A stretch of DNA of 64,000 bases from contig OY482855.1 in NCBI GenBank assembly GCA_960531495.1, forward strand, positions 4,362,958 to 4,426,957. Reading direction: 5' to 3'. Positions 32,569 through 63,199 of the stretch are shown one piece after another. Under the pieces are notes generated by a model, which was not told where the DNA came from, made no database searches, and saw nothing but the letters and a program-made list of their open reading frames with translations. The stretch comes from Zeus faber. Taxonomy: Eukaryota; Chordata; Actinopteri; Zeiformes; Zeidae. The position numbers were made by a program, and so were the translations under genes. Every line of letters begins with the position of its first letter. Positions within the stretch are counted from its first letter, which is position 1.

Positions 32569-33605
32569 ACATTAATTGGCTCAATAGAAATCACCTACTA
32601 ACAGACAACCTGATTATATTATACCCTTCTGAACATGCTTAGTCGTAGCAATACAATACATTTGTGGAGTGTGAGAGCGAAAAACCCATCTGGCAGCTTC
32701 CTTTCTTAGTTCTTTCAACAAACAATCAAGACAGGAAAATTCTCTCACGGTCCCTCTGCCCCAGGCAACCACCTATTGCACTCCAAATCAATTAACCGCA
32801 AAGAAGAAGGGTTTAGAAAACTGTACAGGATGTTACATATTAATGCATACATTCAGAACCTCAGAAATAAATCAAAAAATTTGTCCAAAGTGAGGCTGGT
32901 TGACCCATTGGACCCTCCAATGAACCTGTCCCTGAATATCACCAATGTCCCTCAAAACCCCGCAAAAAAATAAAACACCTGAGGTCCCAATATATCCATT
33001 TCACCCTGTTACAGAAAACTTCAAAGAAAACAATACTAAATCAAAGTAATATGTCTTGCTAAAAATATTTCACCTCCCTTATCAATTTGAGAGGGCACGG
33101 AAATAATCACCAAACCAAAAAAGGAGCTCCAGGTCTGCTGGGAAATGGAGGGAACAGTAAATTTGAGTTTTGGCTGGACAGGAGATGCAGAAGCAAGAGA
33201 CCTGGGAGTGTATGGAATGGAGCTCTTCCTGACGGTGATGTGGCCTCCAACCCCTGTGTGGATACTAGAACCGATGGTGGTAGATTTAGAATTATTTCAG
33301 GGAGGAAAGTGTGGGTTTGGTGAATGAGTTCTATAGTTATACAGAAATACACAGAGTATGTACAGGTGTTTACGGACGGTTCAAAAGATCCAAAAACAGA
33401 CAACACTGCTCCTGCAGTTGCAGTTCCTAGCCACAGAGTCTCAATATGTAAACAGGCATCAAACCTCTTAAGTGTATATGGTGGAGTTGTATGCCATTTG
33501 GATGGCTTTTGAGTAAGTTGAACATGTCAAACCTAAGAGAGCTCTGATCTATAGTGACTCAGCATCTAGTCAGTACAGCCTAAAGCTAGGTTCATCCAGT
33601 AAACA

Positions 33606-33643
33606 CCATTATTTCAAATAGTACGTACTATTTGAAATAATGG
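33606..33643. repeat. Perfect 38-bp palindrome
   Basis: Each half reads CCATTATTTCAAATAGTAC, with no spacer between the arms. It lies inside the decayed RNase H coding sequence. Confidence 0.95.
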
Positions 33644-34312
33644 AAATACACTCACGAGTAATAAGACAAGGCGCTGTGGTTATTTGGGTTTCTGCGCACA
33701 TGGGAATTATGGGTAATGAGAGAGTGGGCTAACTAGTTAAGCAAGCTGTTAAAAAGAAATCAAATCAGAACAATTCAAGATCCGAGGGAAAGGGCATTAC
33801 ATAGAAGAAAATAAATGAAGAGTGGCAGTAGCACTGGGATCAGGAAAAAAAATCTAGTGGGTATTGAGAGAAACTGGGGAAGCGATAGAAAAGAGGGGGT
33901 AGTAATGACCAGACGAAGAATAGGACATCGTAACCTAAATGGGACCCTCCACATTATAGAGAAGCATCCAACTGGACAATGTGAACATTGTCAGGCACTA
34001 GAAAGAGGAGACCATGGACTTAGTACCTGCAGGAAATATACTGCAGAGAGAAAGGATATGATGGAGGGAATAGAAAGATCAGGACTAACAGGGGCAGGGT
34101 TAAAGGGCATACTGGAGTGGGGTGGAAGTGGACAAGGCAGGAAGTAGCTGGTCAGCTTTTTTAAGAGAACAGGATTTATAAGAAAGGTCTGACAAACCGG
34201 ACACTGTAGGAGTTAACTAACCACAGAAGATGGCGGTAATGTAACACCAAGGATACAAGCTGCCGTTAACCCTTAAAGAAGAAGAAGAGCACGAAGAAGC
34301 AGAAGAAGAAAA

Positions 34313-35564
34313 TCGTCCAGTACACGGAAGTGGCATAACCAGTCCGTTAAAGCTACACCTGTTACATGCCTATATTTCAGGTAATGTTTTTAAAGGGACT
34401 TGAAGGTTTTAGATGTATTCATGTAGTAGAATAACATTGGTGGGGTGTTTTGATGAGTTTTTGCTTCCTGGAACTTTGTGATTTTTACAACCCCGTTGTT
34501 GACGAATTGCTAGCTAGCTCGAACGGCTAGTAGTAGAGGATTTTAAAGAAGCCATCTTTTTTTCACAAAAAAAATCTCAATTTATATTGACCTTATATCG
34601 AAGGGTTATTCGACACCGCCAAATACTATTTCGGTCAGGTGGTTTTTTTTTTTTACTTGGTATGGTCGAGGTGTGTAAGCGAGTGCTAGTTTGCTTTGAT
34701 CTGGTTTCGCTTCTGTGTACGTTTAAAGAAATACGCTTTCTTTAGATTCATTTTATGTGAGCTTAATGTTCGAGGTGTGACATTCAGGTGTCAAAGCAGC
34801 AAGTTAAGAAAGAGATAAGGTAGATGACATAAGAAAAAAAAAAAGTACACATCTGTCAATAAAGTTAACATTGAGCATGCTAAGAAGTGCCATAGCAGCG
34901 ATAACAGCAGTCGCAATAATAATGCACCAATGGTAATAATGGAATATTAGTGGTAATATTGGTAGTACCACTCACAATAATGTTTTGTCAAACATAATTG
35001 ATAGCTAGATAATAGATTGCATATTTGATGGCTCTGAATGTCTACGTGCAAAGAGTAGTCCAGACTAATTTAAGGTGGTATTATAATGTCCAGTGTAAAT
35101 AATATAGAGTAATAGTATAGAGAAATAGCCTGGGATGTATATGATATAGAATATATAGAGTAGTCTAATATAATACTTATACTACTACTAATACTACTAA
35201 ACTCCAGGATGTTATTGGAAATGTCCCATGCGCAAAATACAGTCCAGATTAATAATCCAATGACCATGTGGAATGTAAATTTCAGGTGTATATGATATTC
35301 GGGAGTCTTGCATCACTAGTCAATACTAATAATCCAAAATTGTATTACAAATGCCTTGTGCAGTATGATAATATTATGAATGCAGCAGGGGTTAAAAGTC
35401 TAAATTTCAATATATTGGATTACATTATCCCATGTGAAGTACACTGTAGTGATTGCTGTCAGTTGCTTCCTCCCTGGAAAAACACTCACCGTCAAGCTGA
35501 ATTGTCCAAGGTGATACTATATATACCGTTTGTAATTTTTCTATGCATCTTCAACTTTTTCCAG
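34313..35564. other. Upstream region of prkar1a
   Basis: No coding ORF is supported. Mammalian PRKAR1A has untranslated first exons, and CATATTTCAG|GTAATG near 34380 could be a donor of one, but I cannot confirm a start site or CpG island. The rest is AT-rich. Confidence 0.4.
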
Positions 35565-35580
35565 GTCAAAAAAGGAAGCC

Positions 35581-56295
<20,715 letters not shown>

Positions 56296-57109
56296 CTGTC
56301 GCCCTCCTTTCCCGTCCACTTTCAATCCTCAAGTTAATTCGCTCTTGCTTTGATTGTATGTTTTGTTGTCATTTCCAAACTGTTTTCCAAAGTGGCCTTT
56401 TTTTTTTCCATTTCAAAACTCTGTTTAATTAGGATTGCTGCGTGTGCGTGTCCGTGCGCACGTGCTTCTTAACCTTAGCGTGCACACGCGTAGTTTTTCA
56501 GAGTCATGCTGATTGGTAAGCCAGAAGGGGGATCTTCGCTGACAAAGAAGTATAAGAAGATGAAATTTCAAGTTCCTCCATCGTTACGTTTGGTCATTGT
56601 TATGTTGCTGTTTTATGAGTCTTCAGATAATTCCTCCCTGACTTCTACCTCCCACCTTCACGGCTCTGTTGTGTGGTGGGGGGAAAACGACACAGGAGAC
56701 TTATGTTCAGGTCAGATTGCAATGCGCACTGTGCTACTTTGTGCAATGGAAAAGTGCCGTTAGTTATTCTTTATTTCTTTGTTCTTTATTGTAATTCTCC
56801 ACATACACTTATTAGTAGCCTTTCTTCCTTGGTCGATTAAATTCTCTATCATTCCAGTTGCACATGAGTTTCATTTTCATTTTGCTGGTTCCTGCCATTT
56901 CAAACAGAAGTCCCAAATGTTCAAACAAATCAATCTAATGCTACCTCTTGGAAGATCAGACTGCCAGAAAGCAAAGTGAAACCCTTGTGAAAAGTGTTTG
57001 TGTGTGTTTTTTGCGCAGTGCAAGAGATAGTCTTGGCCTTTGGCAAGCTGTTTTATGTTGCATGTGTGCAGAGCCATTGCCAAAGATAATGCCTTGGTGC
57101 AGAGGTGTA
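56296..57109 (+). other. prkar1a 3' UTR region
   Basis: Follows the stop codon with no other coding feature. GATTAAATTC near 56833 has an ATTAAA that might act as poly(A) signal; no AATAAA is seen before 57100. The 3' end is therefore not fixed. Confidence 0.45.
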
Positions 57110-57823
57110 TGGCAAGCCGTTTGAACATTTAATCCATAGGATGAACTAGTAACTTTTCAAAAGTCACTAGTACTTATATTTTAGTTACTAGTTGCTATTC
57201 CAATAGTTACTAGTAACTATTTTAGTTTTACTAGTCAAACTGTGTTAGGTACTAGTACTTATTTATTAGATACTATTAACTTTTCCAATTGTTACTCGTA
57301 AATACTATGTTTCTCGTAACAATTTGGACAATTCTGTCATTGAATCCTATGGGGCTCCGTGTTAAAGAATATTCCATATTTGCCTCCAACTAGTATATTC
57401 AGATTGCTACGACTGTCTGTTTCAGTTTCACTAGTCACTATTAATTAAGTACTAGTACTTATTCATTCCTGACCAGTGCCTTTTCTTGCCGTTACGAGTA
57501 ACATTTTTGGTTTTACCATTAACAATGTATTGTTGTTGCTTGTTGAAAGTTTAATTTAAAATGTTACGAGTAACAGCAAGAAGGCATTAGTCTCTAATGA
57601 GTAAGTAATATTTTTTAGGAACTAGTAACATTGAAATAGATACTAGTAACAATTGGAATAGTTACTAGTATCCAATAAATACTTACCAGTACCTAATTTA
57701 TTTTGGCTAGTAACTGAAATAGTTACAAGTAGCTGTTGGAATAACAACTAATAACCAAAAATAAGTAGTACTAGTGACTTTTAAAAAGTGACTAGTTTGT
57801 CCAATTGTTAAAATGGCTTGCCA
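57110..57823. mobile_element. Foldback element with ~330-bp inverted repeats
   Basis: Left arm from TGGCAAGCCGTTTGAACA, right arm ending TGTTAAAATGGCTTGCCA; the arms match for about 330 bases. TA dinucleotides flank both ends, as for mariner-type insertion. Both arms are packed with ACTAGTAACT/AGTTACTAGT motifs. No ORF. Confidence 0.8.
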
Positions 57824-58730
57824 TAGAAGTGTCCCTAAGAGGAAGATCAGATGACAAAGGCTGTGTCCAGAATGGCGTATTATTTAGGGCGCTAAATTAA
57901 AACACGTGCGATATCAGTACGTCCAAAATGATAGTATGCATCAAGTGTCAGGATGACCTCTTACAACAGGTCAGATATCGTAGGATGTAAGTACTGCACA
58001 CTATGCTGACATACCGTATCCCACGATGCATTGTCTGGACAAACACGCAGTGAAAACTGGATTTACTCTGCCATTTTGGACACGGCAAGAGTTTTCTGGT
58101 GTAGCTTCTCCAGTAACACAGATTTTTAGTTTGGAATGAAATTTCAAAAGAATGGATTTTAAATTTGTATCTGTTTTGAGTTGAATACATTGTTGATGTG
58201 TAAAAGAGTGTGTACTTTTAAAAACAATGTTTTTCGGCATTGGATAGGAAGTCTAAATTTGCATCCAAAACATTTGTTTATGTCTGCATTAACTGCTACC
58301 CAAAATGGCCTTCGGAAAAAATGTTTTTGTGTGGATACTTGACACAACTATTTACTTATTTACTTACTTTTTACTTATTATTACAGTTCAATGTTACTGA
58401 AGTATTTTGGTCATTTTGTCATGCTAAGTGAGAATTTGAATCCAACAACTTTGCATTTAAAGTTAGCCGTAGCAGTCCTCTAAACGGAACCCATATTATG
58501 TCCCTCTTTTTTTTGGTTGTGAACTTATATCAAGGTCTTCCGGAAAGGTCCTCCCTATCGCTAGTACTCAAGAATTAATTCAACAGGTTGTGCATGAATA
58601 TTTTTTAGGGGCTTTTTTTTGGTCTCCTCTGTTGGATGTCCTTACAGCAAGTAAGGACAGCAATAAAATGCATAAATTCTTACAAACTGGTTGTAGTTGT
58701 TTTTATGTACAGTATACACATTCTTAAAGG
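57824..58730. other. No gene recognised
   Basis: AT-rich intergenic sequence; ORFs near 57948-58431 lack domains and conserved splice sites. Confidence 0.5.
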
Positions 58731-59167
58731 ATGCTTGCCAACAGTCCTCTATTGGATGCTGCCTCACAGAAAGAAGGTCCTGGGTTCGATTCCCGCCTGG
58801 GGCGCTGTTGGCACCGTGCTCTGGGCGGGTTATCTCCCAAATAGGAGCCTTTCTGTGTGGAATTTGCATGATCTCCTCATGCTCACATGGGGTTTCCTCC
58901 ACCTCACGTCAGTAAGGACCCCCACCAAAAACCTGCACCCATCATCGTCTGACCAGCGATGGACACTTATCACCTGGTCCCCCGGCGCGTCCACGTATGC
59001 TGCCCACTGCTCCTGGCTGTGCCCCCGGAGGAAGGACAAGCCAGAATGGGTCAAAAGCAGAGGATCCATTTCACCGGCCACCATCAGTGTGTGTGTGTGT
59101 GTGTGTGCAAGCATGTGTTGTAGTGTGGTGTGTTGTGTGACGAATAAAGGCTGTTTCTTCTTCTATT
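58731..59167 (+). repeat. SINE-like element with internal (TG)n, copy 2
   Basis: Full-length relative of 45176-45615 with the same B-box-like GGGTTCGATTCCC, the same central blocks and 3' end AATAAAGGCTGTTTCTTCTT. A TG run (59085-59108) occupies the same internal site. Confidence 0.75.
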
Positions 59168-59284
59168 TGGTTGAGTTGTCAATGAAACTGCTTCTGAACT
59201 AATGCTCTACTGACTAATGCAGCATTTAGTTCTTTGCAGAAATGATGTTGTCCGGCCACTTATTAAGGTACCGGTATCTGTCTG

Positions 59285-60144
59285 TGTGGTGAATGGGGTG
59301 GCTTAAGTAGCCACACCTGATGTTCGTTGGTTGGGCTAACGAGCATCAGGTTTAAAAACCCCGTCCATACACACACACAGTCAGGATGGGAGCCCTGTGT
59401 CCTGACAAATTCCATCTGCTCCTGGCGAAGTCCACCTAGCCTCATCGCTACAATAAACTGGTGTTATCAACCCCCTGTCGTCTTGTGTCTCTGCTGGAGG
59501 TCCCTGAAAACGTCACTTGGCATGGCATGGTAGCGAGTCTGCCACCTGAGCTGGGGACCCTCCGGCACGGGGAAGGTACACAAAAGGGCAGCCTGAAGAC
59601 GGCCTGGAGCCACCAGTGGTTTGACGGGCAGCCCCAGCACCAGCCCTCTCCCGCCTGGCAGCAGCAGCACCTATGGGGTCCGGTGGAGCACCGGGGGAGA
59701 AGCAGTGCAGCAACCACCACAGGTAACCGCTGGCAGCTAACTTCTCCGCCCAGCAGGCATCGCCGGGACCATCCAGCAGCCGGATCAACCCCCTCTCGAC
59801 TGGCAGCGGGCAGCACCTGGGGGATTAGGCTTTGGCCAGGAATTCTTCCTGGCCTCAGTTTGGTGTGTGTGTGTGCCAGGGGCGGTGGTTATGGGGTGGG
59901 TTAAGTAGCCAGACCGACAAGCATCAGGTGTGGCTAACGAGCATCATGTTTAAAAACCCCATCCACACACACACACACACACACACTCACTCAGTCAGAA
60001 TTGGAGCCCTGTGTCATGACATGTTCCATCTGCTCCTGGCAAATTCCACCTAGCCTCATCTTTTCAACAAACTGGTGGTATCAACCCCCTGTTGTCTGTG
60101 CCGGAGGTCCCTGAGAACGTCACTTGGGTGGTGAATCTGCTACA
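59285..60144 (+). mobile_element. Small LTR-LTR retroelement (TRIM-like or internally deleted)
   Basis: Two direct repeats, about 59285-59546 and 59886-60144, share GGTTTAAAAACCCC/GTTTAAAAACCCC, CTGCTCCTGGC, CCACCTAGCCTCATC, AACTGGTG, ATCAACCCCCTGT and GAGGTCCCTGA. Each has a CA microsatellite at the same place. GTCTG flanks both outer ends (59280-59284, 60145-60149). The 340-bp interior is Gln/Pro/Ser-rich in one frame but has no protease, RT or integrase. A solo LTR of this family is at 18351-18653. Confidence 0.65.
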
Positions 60145-60481
60145 GTCTGCTATCGATCTGTTAAATAAGGCTGCGTGAAATGCAAGGAAATTACAATTGA
60201 TCCAAAACAACGACATGAAATGCCTGAGGAAAAATGTGTATTTTGGTTTGGCTCGTCCATTTCCATTTGTGTCAGCAGGGTTAGAAGTTGTTCTGGAAAC
60301 AGCCACCCAAGGCACTCAACAGATCCTACACGTAAATCTCTTAAATAATGGTTTAAATAAAGTTTTTTTTTATGTCATCGAATTTCCAAAATACTGTATG
60401 TTTGAATTCAACTAAATCAGGAATTTGGTTGAGTTGAATCCCAGTGGATTACCTAAGCAGCGGGTTACCTAGAATGGAACT
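60145..60481. other. No gene recognised
   Basis: AT-rich spacer without repeats I can name. Confidence 0.4.
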
Positions 60482-61078
60482 TCATCGAGGGAGATGCCCC
60501 ACCCTCACATCGGCTGCGGTGGGGTGGGCCTCCCCATTGCGCGCGGTGGGAGGCTGTCGCCGTGGGGCCGGTATCCAGGCCTGCGATCTGTGCCTTGCGC
60601 CCGCGGCCCGGGTATTATGCTTGCGGCTGCGTCTTGTGCCTGCACCTTGGGGTTGGTTGTATGTGTGCGCCCCTGGGGTGCCGGGTCTCTTTGTGCTCCC
60701 TGGGACTGGGTCATGCTGGGCGTGGGGGTTGCTCCACAGTTCTCTGGGGGTCCAGGGTTCTTCTGCGCCCACAGGGAAGGGCGCTCGGGGCTTTCCTGCG
60801 GCCGTAGGGTGTCTACAAGGCTACAGAGTTCGGGGGGCTTCGGGGCCCTTTCTGCTGCTTGAAAGCGCCACGACATAATACCGACCTTCTACATCAGTAC
60901 CAATGGGGATAAGTCATGTACACTCACTGGTGGACATCTTACACACAAACACATACAGGCGGTCCCATCACACACTCACACACCACCACACCTGCTTGGA
61001 GTGCACCCCAGCACCCTCCTGGTTGCATTCCTCTCCTTTCCTCCCTCATTTACTGCCACAACTATGAGAGGAAGAGGC
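60482..61078. repeat. GC-rich segment then CA-rich spacer, possible unknown repeat
   Basis: 60490-60870 is markedly GC-rich (many GGGG and CTGGGG runs) against AT-rich surroundings and opens ORFs in four frames, a sign of composition rather than coding. 60900-61075 holds ACACAC-rich sequence. I recall similar GC-rich blocks in fish repeats but cannot name the family. Confidence 0.35.
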
Positions 61079-61080
61079 CA

Positions 61081-61286
61081 TGTGACCAGTTGTAGAGATT
61101 GAGGTGGAACTATTGTGCAGCCAATGGGGAACACAATAGGTGACGGACCATTCATGCAATGTGCCAGAGTATAACCTGACCTCGTGGGGTTGAGTTGTTG
61201 GGGAATAACGCTACTAAAAGGATACACGCCGTCTCGTCAATATTAAATAAGCTATAGTATCTACAGAACCTGTGAAGCTTATAACA
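61081..61286 (+). repeat. Putative 5' LTR of the gypsy element
   Basis: Sequence from TGTGACC (or TGTAGAG at 61091) to TTATAACA, followed by TGTTGTCAGAGTGCT, which resembles the TGGTGTCAGA-type primer-binding site of fish gypsy elements. The second LTR is outside the window, so bounds are tentative. Confidence 0.5.
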
Positions 61287-61594
61287 TGTTGTCAGAGTGC
61301 TCAGTCCCGTCTCCAGTGAGTGTCAGTTGCGACGTTTGGTGAGAGTAAACACGGACGTTTGCATAATAAGTCCCGGTCGGAAAAGGCTAAGCTAAAGGAG
61401 CTAAACTAGCTGTTAGAAACAGCAGTAGCAGAACTAAAAGCTAATAGCTACCCGAGTTGGGAAAATAGTTTGAGACTCAGTGCTGGTGTAGAGAGCAAAG
61501 CATCGCGTGTGATCCTGCTTTGAAGATTTTTGATTTTACTTTTTTGAAGGAAAAAAATAAAATAAAATAAAATAATAAATAAACAACAAAGCTG

Positions 61595-63199
61595 ATGGAT
61601 TCCCTGCTCTCTATAAGCCCACCAGAGAATTTTGACTTCTCAGACTTTCCCAGCTGGCCCAACTGGATCCGCAGGTTTGAAAGATTCAGAATTGCTGCAG
61701 GATTGGACAAAAAGGATGTAGACTATCAAGTAAATTCCTTAGTCTACACCAAGGGTGATAAAGCTGATGACATTCTGGGCACATTGGGCTTAAGTGATGC
61801 AGACCAAAAGAAATACGGCAGTGTAAAAGAAGCCTTTGATAAATACTTTGTTTGCAAACATAAAGTGATTTATGAACGATGCAGATTTAAAAAAAGAAGC
61901 CAAGAGCCAGGTGAATCGGCTGAATCGTTCATTTCTGCAGCTTACAAATTAGCAGAACACTGCCAATATGGTGCACTGCAGGAAGAACTGATTAGAGACA
62001 GGTTGGTGGCAGGCATGACACACCAGGGCCTGTCAGAGAGTCTGCAGATGGACAGTGAGTTAACACTGGCAAAAGCTACACTGAAAATAAGACAGCATGA
62101 AGAGGTTAAGAAACAGCACCCCTTTGTGCGTGACACAAACAGCCCAGACCAAAGAGAAGCTAATGTGGACATGATGAAATTTAAGAAAAAGTTTCAGAGA
62201 CACACACAGACAGGGAAAAGCCAAGGCAAGGGTCAGGGTCAAAAGGACAATGAAAAAGGGCAAAAGAGTTGTGGACGGTGTGGCAAAGCACCACCACATT
62301 CCCTGAACAACTGTGCTGCAAGGGATGCAGAGTGCCGGGAATGCCACAAGAAAGGCCACTATGCAGCCCTCTGTAAAACAAAGCTAAGCAGTGTGGATGA
62401 AATCCAGGAAGAGGATGATGTAGACACTGTTTTTATAGGCAGGGTGTCAGCTGGTGGTCAGTCAAAAACATGGCAGAAGACACTGAGGCTAAATGGTCAA
62501 CAAACCACTTTTAAGCTGGACACAGGAGCGGACGTGACAGCCATCCCAGCTAAAGTCTACTCAAAGAAGCAGCATGGCCCGCTCACCGCTGCAACAAAGA
62601 GACTGCTAGGACCAGGCAACAGCGCTCTACAAGTGGGTGGTCAGTTCAAGGGAATCTTAAAATACAAAAACAAGACAACTGAACAGCCAGCGTTTGTAAT
62701 AGAAAGATTAGCTACCCCACTACTTGGTCTGCCAGCAATTGAAGCACTGCAGTTAGCCTACACAGTTGACACTATTCAGACAGCTGACATCAAAAAGCTG
62801 TATCCCAAAGTGTTCACAGGCCTAGGATGCCTGAACGGCATGTACAAAATTAAACTGAAGGAGGATGCCAAGCCCTATGCATTGTCACTGCCCCGTCGTG
62901 TGCCTATACCCTTAATAGACAAAGTCAAAGTGGAGCTCCAGAGAATGGAGACTCTGGGAGTGATTGCGCCCATCGATGAGCCGACAGAGTGGTGCGCAGG
63001 GATTGTTGTGGCACCAAAGCCCAATGGAAATATAAGAATCTGCGTGGACCTGACCCACCTGAATGAATATCTCTGCTGTGAAAGGCTCATTCTGCCGGCA
63101 GTGGACGAAACCCTCGCCAAGCTGTCAGATGCGAAAGTGTTTACAAAACTCGATGCCACAGCTGGCAGGTGCCCCTGCACCCAGAATCAGTCCCCCTGA
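61595..63199 (+). CDS. Gypsy gag-protease-RT polyprotein (N-terminal part)
   Basis: 534 codons. Residues 1-190 are a capsid-like gag (WPNWIRRFERFRIAAGLDKK, YLAEHCQ-type helices). Residues about 225-265 are two zinc knuckles, CGRCGKAPPHSLNNC and CRECHKKGHYAALC. Residues about 300-380 are an aspartic protease with FKLDTGADVTAIP. RT starts near residue 430 with APIDEPTEWCAGIVVAPKPN and IRICVDLTHLNEYL. At VFTKLDATAG the frame shifts after a short deletion, giving ten foreign residues and a stop. Relatives continue GFWQ at this point. Confidence 0.85.
   Translation: MDSLLSISPPENFDFSDFPSWPNWIRRFERFRIAAGLDKKDVDYQVNSLVYTKGDKADDILGTLGLSDADQKKYGSVKEAFDKYFVCKHKVIYERCRFKKRSQEPGESAESFISAAYKLAEHCQYGALQEELIRDRLVAGMTHQGLSESLQMDSELTLAKATLKIRQHEEVKKQHPFVRDTNSPDQREANVDMMKFKKKFQRHTQTGKSQGKGQGQKDNEKGQKSCGRCGKAPPHSLNNCAARDAECRECHKKGHYAALCKTKLSSVDEIQEEDDVDTVFIGRVSAGGQSKTWQKTLRLNGQQTTFKLDTGADVTAIPAKVYSKKQHGPLTAATKRLLGPGNSALQVGGQFKGILKYKNKTTEQPAFVIERLATPLLGLPAIEALQLAYTVDTIQTADIKKLYPKVFTGLGCLNGMYKIKLKEDAKPYALSLPRRVPIPLIDKVKVELQRMETLGVIAPIDEPTEWCAGIVVAPKPNGNIRICVDLTHLNEYLCCERLILPAVDETLAKLSDAKVFTKLDATAGRCPCTQNQSP

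Larger units (their letters stand above)
30930..34147 (+). pseudogene. Degenerate LINE RT / RNase H / zinc-knuckle coding remnants
   Basis: Readable in shifting frames: RT fingers FRPITLTSNICQLMEWM near 30935, CQSGFRKGRGISDQV near 31040, AVFLDVEKTFN (motif A, with Glu-Lys-Thr instead of the usual Asp-Lys-Ala), and SLFADDETLWKG near 31382 (motif C intact). RNase H begins EYVQVFTDGSKDPKTDNTA near 33355, with catalytic Asp visible. Later VIWVSAHMGIMGNERVG near 33680 carries the His/Asn block. The tail has GHRNLNGTLH and CEHCQALERGDHGLSTC. Many stops make it nonfunctional. Confidence 0.65.
30880..34312 (+). mobile_element. Decayed I/Nimb-like LINE with RNase H, broken by later insertions
   Basis: RT remnants lie at 30930-31530, RNase H at 33340-33730 and a C-terminal zinc-knuckle-like region at 33900-34140. 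The 3' end has ATGGCGGTAATG, CTGCCGTTAA and a GAAGAAGAA tail (34276-34310), the typical tail of a fish LINE of this group. A Tc1 remnant, an LTR and an L2 tail occupy 31557-32568. The clade call rests on the RT-RNase H order and remembered relatives. Confidence 0.65.

Noticed and set aside
34200..34320. GAAGAAGAA-rich sequence as a prkar1a 5' UTR exon
   Set aside because: The preceding GGCGGTAATG and CTGCCGTTAA blocks and the A-rich GAA tail are the 3' end of the LINE at 30880-34312.
60444..60878. GC-rich ORFs of 80-144 codons on both strands
   Set aside because: Open in four frames at once because of composition; no domain, no splice context.
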